Source: Phycisphaerales bacterium
Lineage (GTDB): Bacteria; Planctomycetota; Phycisphaerae; Phycisphaerales; UBA1924
DNA length: 64,000 nt
Assembly (NCBI GenBank): GCA_029260345.1
Contig: JAJDDK010000002.1
Span: 394,457 to 458,456 of the forward strand
Direction of reading: 5' to 3'
In this document: one piece after another, positions 27,554 to 36,654 of the stretch
Numbering within the stretch: the first letter of the stretch is position 1
How the letters are laid out: every line of letters starts with the position of its first letter
The notes under the pieces: model-generated
Told to the model about the DNA's origin: nothing
Databases searched by the model: none
What the model saw: only the letters and a program-made list of their open reading frames with translations
Made by a program: the position numbers and the translations under genes

Positions 27554-28123
27554 ATGGCATTTATCAGAACGGTTCCGGAAACAGAAGCGGCGGGGTCACT
27601 GGCGGACCTGTACGAAAAGGTCGGCAACGGGGACGGGACCGTCGACAACGTGATGAAAATTCACTCGCTCAATGAAGCGGCGCTAGCGGGCCACTTCGCG
27701 GTGTACGTCGCCGCGATGCATCGGCCATCGCCTTTATCGCGCGCGGAGCGAGAGATTGTTGGTGTGGTGGTGAGCCGCGCCAATGGGTGCGAGTACTGCC
27801 AGAAGCATCATGCGGCGGGGCTGGATCGAATTAATAAAGGATCGCGGCCGGGACTGGGTGATGCGTTGCTTGAAGGGGATCACCATGGACTCACCGAACG
27901 GGAGCTGGCGATGGTGACGTACGCCCAGCAACTCACCCGCGAACCCGCAGCGATTGTCGAAGCAGACATCAAGGCCCTTCGAACTGCGGGGCTTGAAGAC
28001 CGCGAAATCCACGATGTAGCTCACGTCGTGGCCTATTTCTGCTACGCGAACCGCATCGTGACAGGGCTGGGCGTGCGTTTGGAGGGTGAGGGGATCGGGA
28101 AGCATCCGATTGTCAACGAATGA
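27554..28123 (+). CDS. AhpD/carboxymuconolactone-decarboxylase-like (peroxidase-related) protein
   Basis: A 189-residue helical protein. The redox motif is CEYC followed by two residues and a His pair (ANGCEYCQKHHAAG), as in AhpD alkylhydroperoxidase-like proteins. The upstream helix SRAEREIVGVVVSRA fits the family as well. It probably acts as a disulfide-dependent peroxidase in oxidative defence. The start ATG at 27554 has AGGGATC about nine bases upstream; the frame is open further upstream, but that part lacks the fold. It diverges from the permease gene. Confidence 0.9.
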   Translation: MAFIRTVPETEAAGSLADLYEKVGNGDGTVDNVMKIHSLNEAALAGHFAVYVAAMHRPSPLSRAEREIVGVVVSRANGCEYCQKHHAAGLDRINKGSRPGLGDALLEGDHHGLTERELAMVTYAQQLTREPAAIVEADIKALRTAGLEDREIHDVAHVVAYFCYANRIVTGLGVRLEGEGIGKHPIVNE

Positions 28124-28169
28124 CGCACTAGTGCTTATTGCGTTTATAACGAGTTGGACGCCACACTAT

Positions 28170-28787
28170 TCATAGGGCTGTTTCCGTCGTTTGCTGCTTC
28201 ATATACAGGTGCGCCGCCATCGTTCCAAAGACGTGCGTCTCCGGACCGGCGGCGCCTGGAATATCTAAATCAACATCTTCGCCTTTGTGCTCTTCATCCG
28301 TTTCGATCAGCGGCCATGGCGTGCGCAGCATTGCGAAACCGGTGTCATCAAGGCGTTGCACGAGCCGGCCGAACTGTTCAAAACAGCGGCCGCGCCGAGT
28401 CTTGTCCTGCACCATGGCGTAGGGCGGGTCAAAGAAAATGACATGCACCGGCGATGGTCCGGATGACAGAGCCGCGTTGCCCAGCGCATCGGACTGAGCC
28501 ACAATCGCACGATCCTCAACCCGAAGTAACTCAATGTTTTCACGCAGCAACATCGCAATCGGGCGCGATTGTTCAACGAAAACGCAATTGGCGGCGCCGC
28601 GGGAGAGTGCCTCGAGCCCCATCGTCCCGACTCCGGCAAAGACGTCCATGACGTTCTCGCCCTCGAAGTGACCTCGAAGCAGGTTGAAGATCGACTCCCG
28701 GACGCGATCAGGCATCGGCCGCGTGACGCTGGCGTCGGGCGGCGTCTTTAGCCCTCGCGAACGAAATTCTCCGGCAATGATGCGCAC
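28170..28787 (-). CDS. rsmD: 16S rRNA (guanine(966)-N2)-methyltransferase
   Basis: A 205-residue SAM-dependent methyltransferase modifying G966 of 16S rRNA. I chose the GTG at 28787 because RIIAGEFRSRGLKTP is the conserved N-terminus of RsmD. Motif I is MDVFAGVGTMGLEALSRGA, and the catalytic NPPY-type motif reads FFDPPYAM. The R-P-M-P-D-R-V-R-E-S segment is also typical. The start has no obvious Shine-Dalgarno. A longer frame exists upstream, but its sequence is not conserved in type. It is divergent from metK. Confidence 0.93.
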   Translation of the reverse strand: MRIIAGEFRSRGLKTPPDASVTRPMPDRVRESIFNLLRGHFEGENVMDVFAGVGTMGLEALSRGAANCVFVEQSRPIAMLLRENIELLRVEDRAIVAQSDALGNAALSSGPSPVHVIFFDPPYAMVQDKTRRGRCFEQFGRLVQRLDDTGFAMLRTPWPLIETDEEHKGEDVDLDIPGAAGPETHVFGTMAAHLYMKQQTTETAL

Positions 28788-28932
28788 GGGCGGATGGAAG
28801 CAGGACGGAGGCGCCGCGTCAAGGCGAGGACGGCCGTGTTGAAGTGGTGAGGGGCTCCCCATACAGTGAGCGGCTGCTTCATCCGTCAATGCGGAAGAAC
28901 GGGTGAATGCAACTTTGAGACCATTTTCACGA

Positions 28933-28956
28933 TCGGGGGCGGGCCATCTGCCCCGA
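28933..28956 (+). promoter_or_regulatory. Hairpin in the metK leader
   Basis: TCGGGG and CCCCGA form a stem with a 12-base loop and end about 14 bases before the metK ATG, just upstream of GAGGAGAG. It could affect translation, but it does not match any SAM riboswitch class I can recognise. Confidence 0.3.
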
Positions 28957-28969
28957 CGAGGAGAGCTTC

Positions 28970-30130
28970 ATGCCCACGCACTTGTTCACATCAGAATCCG
29001 TTTCGGTCGGCCACCCGGACAAAGTGGCGGATCAGATTTCGGATGCGGTCCTCGATGCGATGCTCACGCAGGACCCGATGGCGCGCGTGGCGTGCGAAAC
29101 CATGGTCTCCACCGGCATGGCGATTGTCGCCGGCGAAGTGACCACCTCGGCCTATGTCGAAGTCGCTGAGATCGTCCGCGACACTGTGAAGCGCATCGGA
29201 TACACCGAGCCGGCGCTGGCGTTTGATCACGAAACCTGCGCGGTGCTCACCAGCATCAAGCAGCAGTCCCCGGACATCGCCCAAGGCGTAAACACCGGCG
29301 GCGCCGGCGACCAGGGCATGATGTTCGGTTATGCCTGCCGCGAAACGGATGAACTCGACAAAGCCGCGTTCATGCCGCTTCCGATTTTCCTCGCGCATCG
29401 ACTCGTCGAACAGCACAAAGATGTGCGCGAGGCCAAAGGCATGCCCGGCCTGCGCCCTGACGCCAAGAGCCAGGTCACGATGGAGTACGACAACGGCACA
29501 CCGAAACGTGTTGACACCGTCGTCGTTTCAACACAGCACGCGCCCGAATGGAACACCAAGCAGGGCGACCTTCGCGCCGCAGTCATTGAGCACGTCATCA
29601 AACCGGTGCTTGGCACATTATGGGATCCGAAGATCACCATTCACGTGAACCCGACTGGTCGATTTGAAATAGGTGGCCCACACGGTGATGTCGGGCTGAC
29701 CGGGCGCAAGATCATCGTCGATACCTACGGCGGCAAAGGCCGTCACGGTGGCGGCGCCTTCAGCGGAAAGGACCCGACCAAGGTCGACCGATCCGCGGCG
29801 TACATGGCGCGCTACGTCGCGAAGAACATCGTCGCGGCGGGCCTTGCCGACGTCTGCGAAGTGCAGCTCTCATACGCCATCGGCGTCGCGGAGCCGACGA
29901 GTGTGTTCGTCGATTGTCAGGGCACGGCAAAAGAAGACGAAGTGAAAATCGCGAAAGCGGTGCGCGAAGTCTTCACACTGACGCCTGCCGGCATCATCGA
30001 AACGCTCAACCTGCGCAAGCCAATCTACACGCCCACCGCCGCGCACGGCCACTTCGGGCGCACGCCAGACGGCGATTGCTTCTCATGGGAAAAGATTGAC
30101 AAGGTCGAGGCGCTCAAGAGCGCGCTGTAA
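28970..30130 (+). CDS. metK: S-adenosylmethionine synthase
   Basis: A 386-residue cytosolic enzyme that makes S-adenosylmethionine from methionine and ATP. All three family signatures are present: [20 protein letters not shown] near the N-terminus, the [12 protein letters not shown] hexapeptide region at about residue 107, and [19 protein letters not shown] at about 261. Length is standard. The ATG at 28970 follows GAGGAGAG. The gene supplies the cofactor used by the adjacent divergent methyltransferase rsmD and many others. No operon partner lies downstream on the same strand. Confidence 0.98.
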   Translation: MPTHLFTSESVSVGHPDKVADQISDAVLDAMLTQDPMARVACETMVSTGMAIVAGEVTTSAYVEVAEIVRDTVKRIGYTEPALAFDHETCAVLTSIKQQSPDIAQGVNTGGAGDQGMMFGYACRETDELDKAAFMPLPIFLAHRLVEQHKDVREAKGMPGLRPDAKSQVTMEYDNGTPKRVDTVVVSTQHAPEWNTKQGDLRAAVIEHVIKPVLGTLWDPKITIHVNPTGRFEIGGPHGDVGLTGRKIIVDTYGGKGRHGGGAFSGKDPTKVDRSAAYMARYVAKNIVAAGLADVCEVQLSYAIGVAEPTSVFVDCQGTAKEDEVKIAKAVREVFTLTPAGIIETLNLRKPIYTPTAAHGHFGRTPDGDCFSWEKIDKVEALKSAL

Positions 30131-30166
30131 GCATCCCAATGAGCGCGGCTTTGCGCACTCGTCGAT

Positions 30167-30652
30167 TCAACCGGCGCGATAAATCGGTTCGTTCGTAAGC
30201 ACGGCGTCCACACCCATCCCCGGCAGCGGGAAATGTTCTCCCAGTGCCTTGGCGAGCTGGTCCGGATTCGTCAGCACGAAGTAGCACGCCTGGCCGAAGT
30301 GCCGCAGCGCAAAGCGCATGGCGCGCAAGAGATGATCGGGCGTGGTGGCGATGCGGATCTCGCCGCCGTCCTGCCGCATAGGCAACATGCGGAATTGCCA
30401 CGCCTGGCGACGGTCAATCAAGCCCAGCACGGAACGATCGATCTTCTCCTTGGATGGATCGACGTGCTCGGCAATTTCGGCGTACTGGCTGGCCCATGCC
30501 TGCTCGACCGCTTCCGGCGCCACATTGAACATCTCTTCGGCGAGGGCGCCAAAGGGGCGGCGGGTGCGCTTTTGCTTCTGAAGGATCTCGTTGACCTGGT
30601 CCGGCGTAAGGACGCCCTTATCGACCAGCACCTGTCCCAGTTGAATGGCCAT
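30167..30652 (-). CDS. Stand-alone GspE/PilB N-terminal (MshEN)-domain protein
   Basis: A 161-residue protein beginning at ATG 30652 behind GGGAGG. It has the fold seen at the N-terminus of type II secretion and type IV pilus ATPases: LGQVLVDKGVLTPDQVNEIL, then LAEEMFNVAPEAVEQAWASQ, then RRQAWQFRMLPMRQDGGEIRIA. The ATPase core is absent, so this is a free N-terminal module. In GspE/MshE this module contacts membrane partners or binds c-di-GMP. A regulatory role is inferred only from the family. It is convergent with metK, with a 36-base gap. Confidence 0.82.
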   Translation of the reverse strand: MAIQLGQVLVDKGVLTPDQVNEILQKQKRTRRPFGALAEEMFNVAPEAVEQAWASQYAEIAEHVDPSKEKIDRSVLGLIDRRQAWQFRMLPMRQDGGEIRIATTPDHLLRAMRFALRHFGQACYFVLTNPDQLAKALGEHFPLPGMGVDAVLTNEPIYRAG

Positions 30653-30970
30653 CGTGTTCCTCCCTGTGCCACGGTCTGGCATGTGTGACCGGGGTTTGCA
30701 TCGGCGGGGAAGTGCTGCACGGGGAGTGGCCGCGTCAATCAGAATGGTTGTGAGGGCGGGGTGCGCCGCAGGCGCCGTGATCGCGGATCATGCAGCGGGC
30801 GCGGGAGTGCGTGGGCCGTTGCAAAGCAGAAAGCATGCAATGCAGTTGCATGTGCTGAAGGACGGATGGAATTGGAGCAACGATCACAATTCTCGGGCTG
30901 TCTGATCCTTTTGGGACGTCGCCGGTAGCATTCTCAAGGTGCCTCAATGTTCGAACTTCAATGAGAGACT
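30653..30970. other. Intergenic region between divergent genes, with one dyad
   Basis: A 318-base spacer between the GspE-N-domain gene (minus) and the MoxR gene (plus). It contains an exact dyad, CATGCAA-tgcag-TTGCATG, at 30834-30852, about 120 bases before the MoxR start. That could be an operator. I see no coding sequence and no convincing -35/-10 pair. Confidence 0.4.
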
Positions 30971-32005
30971 ATGGGACCAACGGAAATCTCTGACATATCG
31001 GAACAACTGGCGACGATTGAATCACTGCCGCAACGATTCCAGGCGCTCAAATCACGCCTTGGTGAGGTGATCGTCGGGCAGGAAGCGATTGTTGAGCATT
31101 TGCTGATCGCGACATTCTGTCAGGGGCATGTGCTTCTGATCGGAGTTCCCGGACTCGCCAAGACGCTCCTCGTGCGCACGCTGGCGGCGTCGCTGGACCT
31201 CTCCTTCAGCCGCATCCAGTTCACGCCGGACCTCATGCCCGGCGACATTCTTGGGTCCGAGATTCTCCAGTCCGATTCCGTGACCGGGGAACGGGCACTC
31301 CGATTTGTGCGAGGCCCGATCTTCGCCAACATCATCCTTGCGGACGAACTGAATCGCACGCCGCCGAAAACGCAGGCCGCGCTGCTCGAAGCGATGGAGG
31401 AGCGGCAAGTCACCGCCGGCGGGCGCACTCATTTACTGGACCGTCCGTTCCTGGTGATGGCGACGCAGAACCCGATCGAACAGGAAGGTGCGTATCCGTT
31501 GCCGGAGGCGCAGCTCGATCGCTTTCTTTTTGCGCTCAATATGGGATATCCAAGCGCCGCGGACGAACGCCGCATTGCCGTGCTCGGCGACGAATCGGCG
31601 CGATTCTTGAAAGAGCAACGCCCACTCTTCGACGGGCACGAACTCAATCAAATTCGCGATCTCATCGCACGAATCCCCGTCAGCGAACACGTCGCCGATT
31701 TCGCCGTGCGGCTCGTGCGATCCACACGCCCGGATGACCCGTCGTGTCCCGAATCAGTGCGACCGTTGCTGGCATGGGGGGCCGGACCGCGAGCCGGGCA
31801 GGCGCTCCTGCTGGCCGCACGCTGTATGGCCGCATTAACTGGCGATGCGACCCCTACGAAGCGTCACGTCGCCAAATTAGCCCCGGCCGTGCTTCGCGGC
31901 CGACTTGTCCTAAGCCATATCGCTGCGGTGCAACGAGTTACAGCGGATCAGATCGTCAGCGAATTGATCGGGCGCGATGAAAAATCCGGGTCGCGTCAGG
32001 GCTGA
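30971..32005 (+). CDS. MoxR-family AAA+ ATPase
   Basis: A 344-residue AAA+ ATPase. Walker A reads GVPGLAKTLLVRTLA, Walker B and the following loop LADELNRTPPKTQAALLEAMEERQVT, and sensor 1 FLVMATQNPIEQEGAYPLPEAQLDRF, quoted here in pieces as VMATQNPIEQEGAYPLPEAQ. The C-terminal lid is present. MoxR ATPases act as chaperones, usually with DUF58 and von Willebrand factor A proteins encoded next door. None of those partners is here, so it is isolated. The 5' context (GAGAGACT before ATG) is a weak ribosome site. Confidence 0.93.
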   Translation: MGPTEISDISEQLATIESLPQRFQALKSRLGEVIVGQEAIVEHLLIATFCQGHVLLIGVPGLAKTLLVRTLAASLDLSFSRIQFTPDLMPGDILGSEILQSDSVTGERALRFVRGPIFANIILADELNRTPPKTQAALLEAMEERQVTAGGRTHLLDRPFLVMATQNPIEQEGAYPLPEAQLDRFLFALNMGYPSAADERRIAVLGDESARFLKEQRPLFDGHELNQIRDLIARIPVSEHVADFAVRLVRSTRPDDPSCPESVRPLLAWGAGPRAGQALLLAARCMAALTGDATPTKRHVAKLAPAVLRGRLVLSHIAAVQRVTADQIVSELIGRDEKSGSRQG

Positions 32006-32007
32006 AA

Positions 32008-32160
32008 TCAGAAATTATGGGTCTGAGGGCTAGAACAGGACGCCGTTTCCTGCGTATGAATATGTAGTGAGCCGAGCGGGTCGTTCAGCGGGCCCCCGCG
32101 ACGGTTTGATTCGGTCAAGTATTCCTCGATCGCGAGCAAAACGCGGTCGTCGAGGCGCAA
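32008..32160 (-). CDS. Possible small protein (about 50 aa), uncertain
   Basis: On the minus strand a short frame ends at 32008 and reads LRLDDRVLLAIEEYLTESN then RRGGPLNDPLGSLHIHTQ. It has good GC at third positions and a helix-like heptad pattern, unusual for a shadow frame. The nearest usable start is a TTG at 32160 with no strong ribosome site. The same DNA can fold as hairpins and lies before a plus-strand terminator, so it may instead be RNA-level structure. I include it as a candidate only. Confidence 0.22.
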   Translation of the reverse strand: MRLDDRVLLAIEEYLTESNRRGGPLNDPLGSLHIHTQETASCSSPQTHNF

Positions 32161-32237
32161 CAGTGCGTCTCTGCACAGGTCTCTCTCTTCTCCTCCAACG
32201 ACCCGTGGCTGTTCCCGGCCACGGGTCGATTGTTTTT
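32124..32237 (+). ncRNA. Candidate structured RNA or long 3' UTR ending in a strong terminator
   Basis: Hairpin CCTCGA-t-CGCG-loop-CGCG-gtcg-TCGAGG spans 32124-32155. A second perfect stem, CGACCCGTGGC/GCCACGGGTCG (32199-32228), is followed by ATTGTTTTTT. The terminator lies 200 bases beyond the MoxR stop, which is far for a simple 3' end, so a separate small RNA or a structured trailer is possible. It does not match 6S RNA, SRP RNA or tmRNA patterns that I can recognise. Confidence 0.35.
32199..32237 (+). terminator. Rho-independent terminator
   Basis: An eleven-base stem (CGACCCGTGGC with its complement), an eight-base loop, then a T-rich tail (ATTGTTTTTTG). It terminates plus-strand transcription coming from the MoxR gene or from a small RNA, ahead of tRNA-Thr. 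Confidence 0.8.
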
Positions 32238-32322
32238 TGCACGGTGCGTCCACGGTCGGGCGCCACTGGCACGATCGCGCGGTTCGTGCAAAACTAACCG
32301 TCTGCGCCTGCACTCAGGCGAG

Positions 32323-32395
32323 GCCGCTGTAGCTCAATTGGTAGAGCGCGTGATTTGTAATCTCGAGGTTGTGGGTTCAAGTCCCACCGGCGGCT
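32323..32395 (+). tRNA. tRNA-Thr (anticodon TGT)
   Basis: A 73-base cloverleaf. The acceptor arm GCCGCTG pairs with CGGCGGC (one G-T pair), the D arm is GCTC..GAGC, the anticodon loop is TTTGTAA giving TGT, and the T arm is GTGGG-TTCAAGT-CCCAC. The discriminator is T. The CCA end is not encoded, in keeping with the presence of cca in the same window. Confidence 0.96.
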
Positions 32396-32682
32396 TTGAC
32401 TTTTTCATTTGAAGCGTTGGCTATCGCTTCCAAATTGGCTGGCCCATTGAAGTTGGACTCGTTTCTCGCGTGCTGGCAACCAGGCCTTTGTCTGTCGTAT
32501 CAACGCGACGATAAAAGCATCGTGAACCAGCTAGCGCATCAGACACGCAACCCAAACAATTGAATAGCGCACATGCAACGCGGTCTTGACACAAGCCGCG
32601 GGTGGAGTCGGCACAGTGCTCTCGTCATCGAAGTTGTCAGCTGTCTTCCTCCAGACCTTCGCTGATCGAGGAGCTCCGAACC

Positions 32683-33690
32683 ATGGTCACCGCACGCAGG
32701 ACGCGCGCTTTCACCCTTGTCGAACTGCTGGTCGTCATTTCCATTATTGCCTTGCTGCTTGGATTGTTGCTGCCGGCGCTTGGCTCGGCGAAGCGCTCCG
32801 CGTGGCAGGTCACAGCGGCGAGCAACTTGCGCAACGTTGCGCAAGCCGTTTCGATTTTCGAGAACGAACAACGCCATTACCCGGTTTCGTACGCCTACGC
32901 CGTCGCGCAGGATGTGGCGTCCTGGACGGAGTCGGCGCAGGTCGACACGAATGTCGGGACGAACCTGCCGTATGTGCACTGGTCGTGGTTCCTGTTCGAC
33001 GACGGCGAGGTGCCGGGAGATGCGTTCGAAAATCCCGCCGTGCCAAATGGAGGGGCGCCGCGAACGAACCCGGGGGCGGATATCGCCGACTGGGAGGATG
33101 GCCAGGTCAACAATCTCGGCCAAACGTCGCCCGCCTCGTTACCTCGCGATTTTCAAGTGCCTCGGATAGGATTCACTGGAAACGCAGCGATTTTCCCGCG
33201 CAACAAATTCAATGTATCGACCGTCCGTCGCAACAAACTGGTTCGCGTTCAGGACATTCCTGACGCCCAGAAAGTGGTGCTCGCGACGGAATTTCATTAC
33301 TCCACCAACTGGACTTCCCTTTCAAATCCGCAGGAAGGGATCATCAAGAGCCACCGCCCGGTGACTCCATTCGTTGGCGGCTCCTCGGGTACGGATGTCT
33401 ACAACGAGCCGACCACGGGCAACATTGCGCGATTTGCATATCCCCCGGAATCAGCGTTTCTCTTTGATCGCGATCAAGAGGGCGCCGCGAATCTGATTGA
33501 GGACGGCAACACCGAACTCAACGCCGTGGGCCGGCACCATCCGCGCAAGACAGCGAATTTCGTCTACGTCGACAACCACGTCGAGAACAAGACCGTGCAA
33601 GAAACGGTGAAAAATCGTGAATGGGGCGATCGTTTCTACAGCATGAGTGGCGACAACCGTGTGAATCTCAACGCCAACGCGTGGCCGTGA
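32683..33690 (+). CDS. Type IV pilin-like / type II secretion pseudopilin-like protein
   Basis: A 335-residue protein. The start ATG at 32683 has GAGGAG upstream and gives a class III signal: RRTRA then FTLVELLVVISIIALLLGLL, cleaved before Phe. Ala replaces the usual Gly at -1, which prepilin peptidases tolerate. The hydrophobic helix is followed by a large globular domain. Near the end, GRHHPRKTANFVYVDNHVE resembles the H-X9-DG region common in the expanded planctomycete pilin-like family (DUF1559 type), with Asn replacing Gly. No ATPase or inner-membrane pilus gene adjoins it. The large dockerin-tailed protein gene follows, 171 bases downstream. Confidence 0.88.
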   Translation: MVTARRTRAFTLVELLVVISIIALLLGLLLPALGSAKRSAWQVTAASNLRNVAQAVSIFENEQRHYPVSYAYAVAQDVASWTESAQVDTNVGTNLPYVHWSWFLFDDGEVPGDAFENPAVPNGGAPRTNPGADIADWEDGQVNNLGQTSPASLPRDFQVPRIGFTGNAAIFPRNKFNVSTVRRNKLVRVQDIPDAQKVVLATEFHYSTNWTSLSNPQEGIIKSHRPVTPFVGGSSGTDVYNEPTTGNIARFAYPPESAFLFDRDQEGAANLIEDGNTELNAVGRHHPRKTANFVYVDNHVENKTVQETVKNREWGDRFYSMSGDNRVNLNANAWP

Positions 33691-33861
33691 TCGCGCCTTT
33701 CGACAACTGATCGGAGTTTCAAAACTCGAGGTGGAGAAGCCATGAGTGAGGGCGTTGCGCGATCGCTGCGCCCGATCCCGGAATCGTTCGAAGCCAGATC
33801 GTGCGTCTTTGCCGCGTCGGCCGAATGCCCGGTCTGTCACAGAGAAGGAGAGACCTGTCCC

Positions 33862-36654
33862 ATGAACCTCACGCGAACTCAAATTCTGCTCGCCGCAGCC
33901 GGTTGCGCCATCTCAGCGTCGAGTGCGCTGGCGCAGCCGTACCTCATTAACGGCAGTGGCGCTACACTTCAGGAAAACTTCTTCCTGGCGCCCGCCTCCA
34001 CGAATGACTTTATTGACGTCAATGGCGACATGGTCATGACGCCGGACTTTGGCGCACAATTGGCGCCGGTCGATACCACCCCGCCCTTTATGGCCAGCCA
34101 GCACTGGCAAATGACGTACCGGGTCGTCGGTTCCGGTAACGGATTCAATGAATTGGTTTCGTGGGGCGCCACGTATGCGACCACACCGGATGGCGATCCT
34201 GCAAACCTCACGTTGCAGGCAAGCTTCAGCGATCGTTCCATCTTGAATCGCAGCAGCTTTGTTGTTGCGGGTATTCCGCAAGCGCTTGCCAATAGCGCCA
34301 ATGCCGGCGGCACGCCGTTCCGTTCAACGATCGACGGTTCGTACTTCGTCACGACCAGCACAAATCCTGTCGATTCGGGTGTCTCCATTGATTTCGCGGC
34401 ACTTGACGTTCCGGTGAGCTGGGCCGTGCGTCAGGGCGAAGGGGTCCCCGCCGAACTCGGTTCTCAGTTGGACCGCTTGCCCGGACAGCTTGGATATGGT
34501 CACAACCCGCGTGTATCGCTCAACAAAGATGGTTCGGTTGCGACCGACATCCTTGGCACGCCGCAGGACAACAAACTTTCCAGCCTTCGTTCGGAGCCAT
34601 TGAGCCTCATCGCCGGTGAAGATGTGTTCCTCAACACGAACACAGGCAGTCCCGACGATCTGACAATCTTCGACACGCCGATTTCGATCACACCTGTCGC
34701 TGCGGTTGTGAACTTCGGCGTCGGCATGGAAGAGATCAAGATGTCTGATCTCCGTCACCTCTCGGCGACGGGTCGACGAATGAATGGCGAAAACCTGATG
34801 AAGGTGAATCGCGATGTCGGCTCCGGCACGCGCAACGCATTCATGAACGGCATCTGTCTTGATCCGTCGTGGGGCGCCGGCGAGAACATTGGCCCGCGCA
34901 CGGTGAGCAGCTCCAATGACCTCGTCGGTCCGAACTTCCAGCCGTCGAACAAGGGTGGATCAAGCCGTGTCGAAGGCACTGTCCGCAACCATCGTTTGGC
35001 GATTGGTCACTCCGGCGCCGAGCGCGGCATCAACAGCTCATGGCTGACCAATGGTTCACTCGAACTTTTGGCCGTGCAGAGCGACATCAAGGGCGGCACG
35101 GTGTTCGCGCGACCCACGACGGACGCCATCCTGAACAACGATGAGAACGGCTACACCATCAACGGACCAGCGGTTCTTGCCACGATTGGCGATCCGCTCT
35201 CGGCGCCAGCAAGCCTCGGCGGCTGGGGATGGGACCCGTCCGAAGTTGGTCCGAATCCGAACCCGATCCAACCAATGCGCAATCCGCAGGCGGCTGCGTA
35301 CCTGAATAACATCACGCGTTCAGTCCGCTCGGTGAAGTCGAATCCGGGTGCGGATGAAACGGTCTTTTCGCCGGGCGAATGGCTGGCCACACAGTTTGTG
35401 CTTGTGGCAGCCGCGGAGTTCAATCCTGATCCGCCATGCTCGATTCAGGCCAACTCTCTGCTGAATCCGTTTCTGAAGAACTTTTCGCTGAACGACCCCA
35501 ACAACATCTTCAATCGTCCGGAGTTTGCGACATTCAATCAGAACTCAGCCGGATTCGTCCCGGCGCGCACCAGCGGCCAGACATACAGCGACGGCGTCGT
35601 CAACGGAATGAACTACGTTGATCAGAACGGCGCCAACGTTGCGTACGGCTCGAACCTCCCGATGCGCAACAAGATCGCCGGCGACTTCGACAACGACGGC
35701 GCCCGCACCGCGGCTGATGTCGAGGAAATGCTCCAGGCGTGGAATGATCGTCACGGTGACGGGACGCCTTTCCAGCCCGGCACGAATGCGGTCATCGAGA
35801 TTCTTGGTGACTTTGACGGCGACGGCTCGTTCACGGATCACGATGTCCGCTACTGGGCGGACGGTCTCGCGATCGACGGTATGGGCAACGCGAATCGTCA
35901 GATCGGATTCACCATGGTCGATCAGGCGTTTGCAATGCTTGCCGTCTCCGGCGGTGACAACAACTTCTTTGGGACAGTCCTCGCGACGGACCTCGAAGGC
36001 TCCGTCTCGAACTACGAATCCGGCGACTCCCGCGGCGACATCACCAATGAGAATTTCAACAATCTGCCGAATTTCGTGCCGAGCAATGAGTTTGGCGTCG
36101 GCGCCGACGGCATCGTTGACTGCTACGACATCACCTACGTCTTCATGAACTTCGGCAACTTCAGCGATACGTTCGACGCGGTTCAGGTGGTCGAGGTGGA
36201 AGACGCCATGAACCCCGGCCAAATGATCGCGGTCTCCCGCACCATCGATCTCGCAGCAGACATGAACGGCGACCTCATCATCGATCAGTCCGACGTTGAC
36301 ATGATCGTCACTGACATCCTCAACACGGAAATCGGCGACGTGAACCTCGATGGCATGCGAAACGAAGCCGACATGATGATCGCGCAGATGAACCTCGGCA
36401 ACGCTGGCACGTGGTGCACAGGCGACGTTAACGGTGACGGCATCGTCGATCAGGACGATCTCGACATCATTGCGGGTGTGGCGGCATGCCCCGCGGACCT
36501 CACCAAGGATGGCATCGTCAATGGCGCCGACCTCGCAAACCTGCTCGCCAACTGGGGCGAGAATCCGGGCGTTGCGGCGGATCTGAATGGTGACGGCTTC
36601 GTCAACGGCGCCGACCTCGCCAGCCTGCTCGCCACATTCGGCGACTGCCCGTAA
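33862..36654 (+). CDS. Large secreted protein: PstS-like solute-binding domain plus dockerin/EF-hand-like repeats
   Basis: A 930-residue protein. The ATG at 33862 follows GAAGGAGAG, and the signal peptide ends ALA before QPYLING. The first 500 residues resemble phosphate-binding PstS proteins: GSGATLQENFF at the start, VPVSWAVRQG, then NRDVGSGTRNAFMNG at about 316-330, where PstS has its SGT phosphate loop. The last third holds at least six Asp/Asn-Gly calcium-loop repeats (DFDNDGARTAAD, DFDGDGSFTDHD, DVNLDGMRNEAD, DVNGDGIVDQDD) and ends in two dockerin-like units (DGIVNGADLANLLANWG; LNGDGFVNGADLASLL). It could be a surface-held anion-binding protein; that function is inferred. No pst genes lie nearby. 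Confidence 0.85.
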   Translation: MNLTRTQILLAAAGCAISASSALAQPYLINGSGATLQENFFLAPASTNDFIDVNGDMVMTPDFGAQLAPVDTTPPFMASQHWQMTYRVVGSGNGFNELVSWGATYATTPDGDPANLTLQASFSDRSILNRSSFVVAGIPQALANSANAGGTPFRSTIDGSYFVTTSTNPVDSGVSIDFAALDVPVSWAVRQGEGVPAELGSQLDRLPGQLGYGHNPRVSLNKDGSVATDILGTPQDNKLSSLRSEPLSLIAGEDVFLNTNTGSPDDLTIFDTPISITPVAAVVNFGVGMEEIKMSDLRHLSATGRRMNGENLMKVNRDVGSGTRNAFMNGICLDPSWGAGENIGPRTVSSSNDLVGPNFQPSNKGGSSRVEGTVRNHRLAIGHSGAERGINSSWLTNGSLELLAVQSDIKGGTVFARPTTDAILNNDENGYTINGPAVLATIGDPLSAPASLGGWGWDPSEVGPNPNPIQPMRNPQAAAYLNNITRSVRSVKSNPGADETVFSPGEWLATQFVLVAAAEFNPDPPCSIQANSLLNPFLKNFSLNDPNNIFNRPEFATFNQNSAGFVPARTSGQTYSDGVVNGMNYVDQNGANVAYGSNLPMRNKIAGDFDNDGARTAADVEEMLQAWNDRHGDGTPFQPGTNAVIEILGDFDGDGSFTDHDVRYWADGLAIDGMGNANRQIGFTMVDQAFAMLAVSGGDNNFFGTVLATDLEGSVSNYESGDSRGDITNENFNNLPNFVPSNEFGVGADGIVDCYDITYVFMNFGNFSDTFDAVQVVEVEDAMNPGQMIAVSRTIDLAADMNGDLIIDQSDVDMIVTDILNTEIGDVNLDGMRNEADMMIAQMNLGNAGTWCTGDVNGDGIVDQDDLDIIAGVAACPADLTKDGIVNGADLANLLANWGENPGVAADLNGDGFVNGADLASLLATFGDCP

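Noticed and set aside
28860..28969. Possible SAM riboswitch in the metK leader
   Set aside because: Only one short hairpin is visible. The conserved cores of known SAM riboswitch classes are missing.
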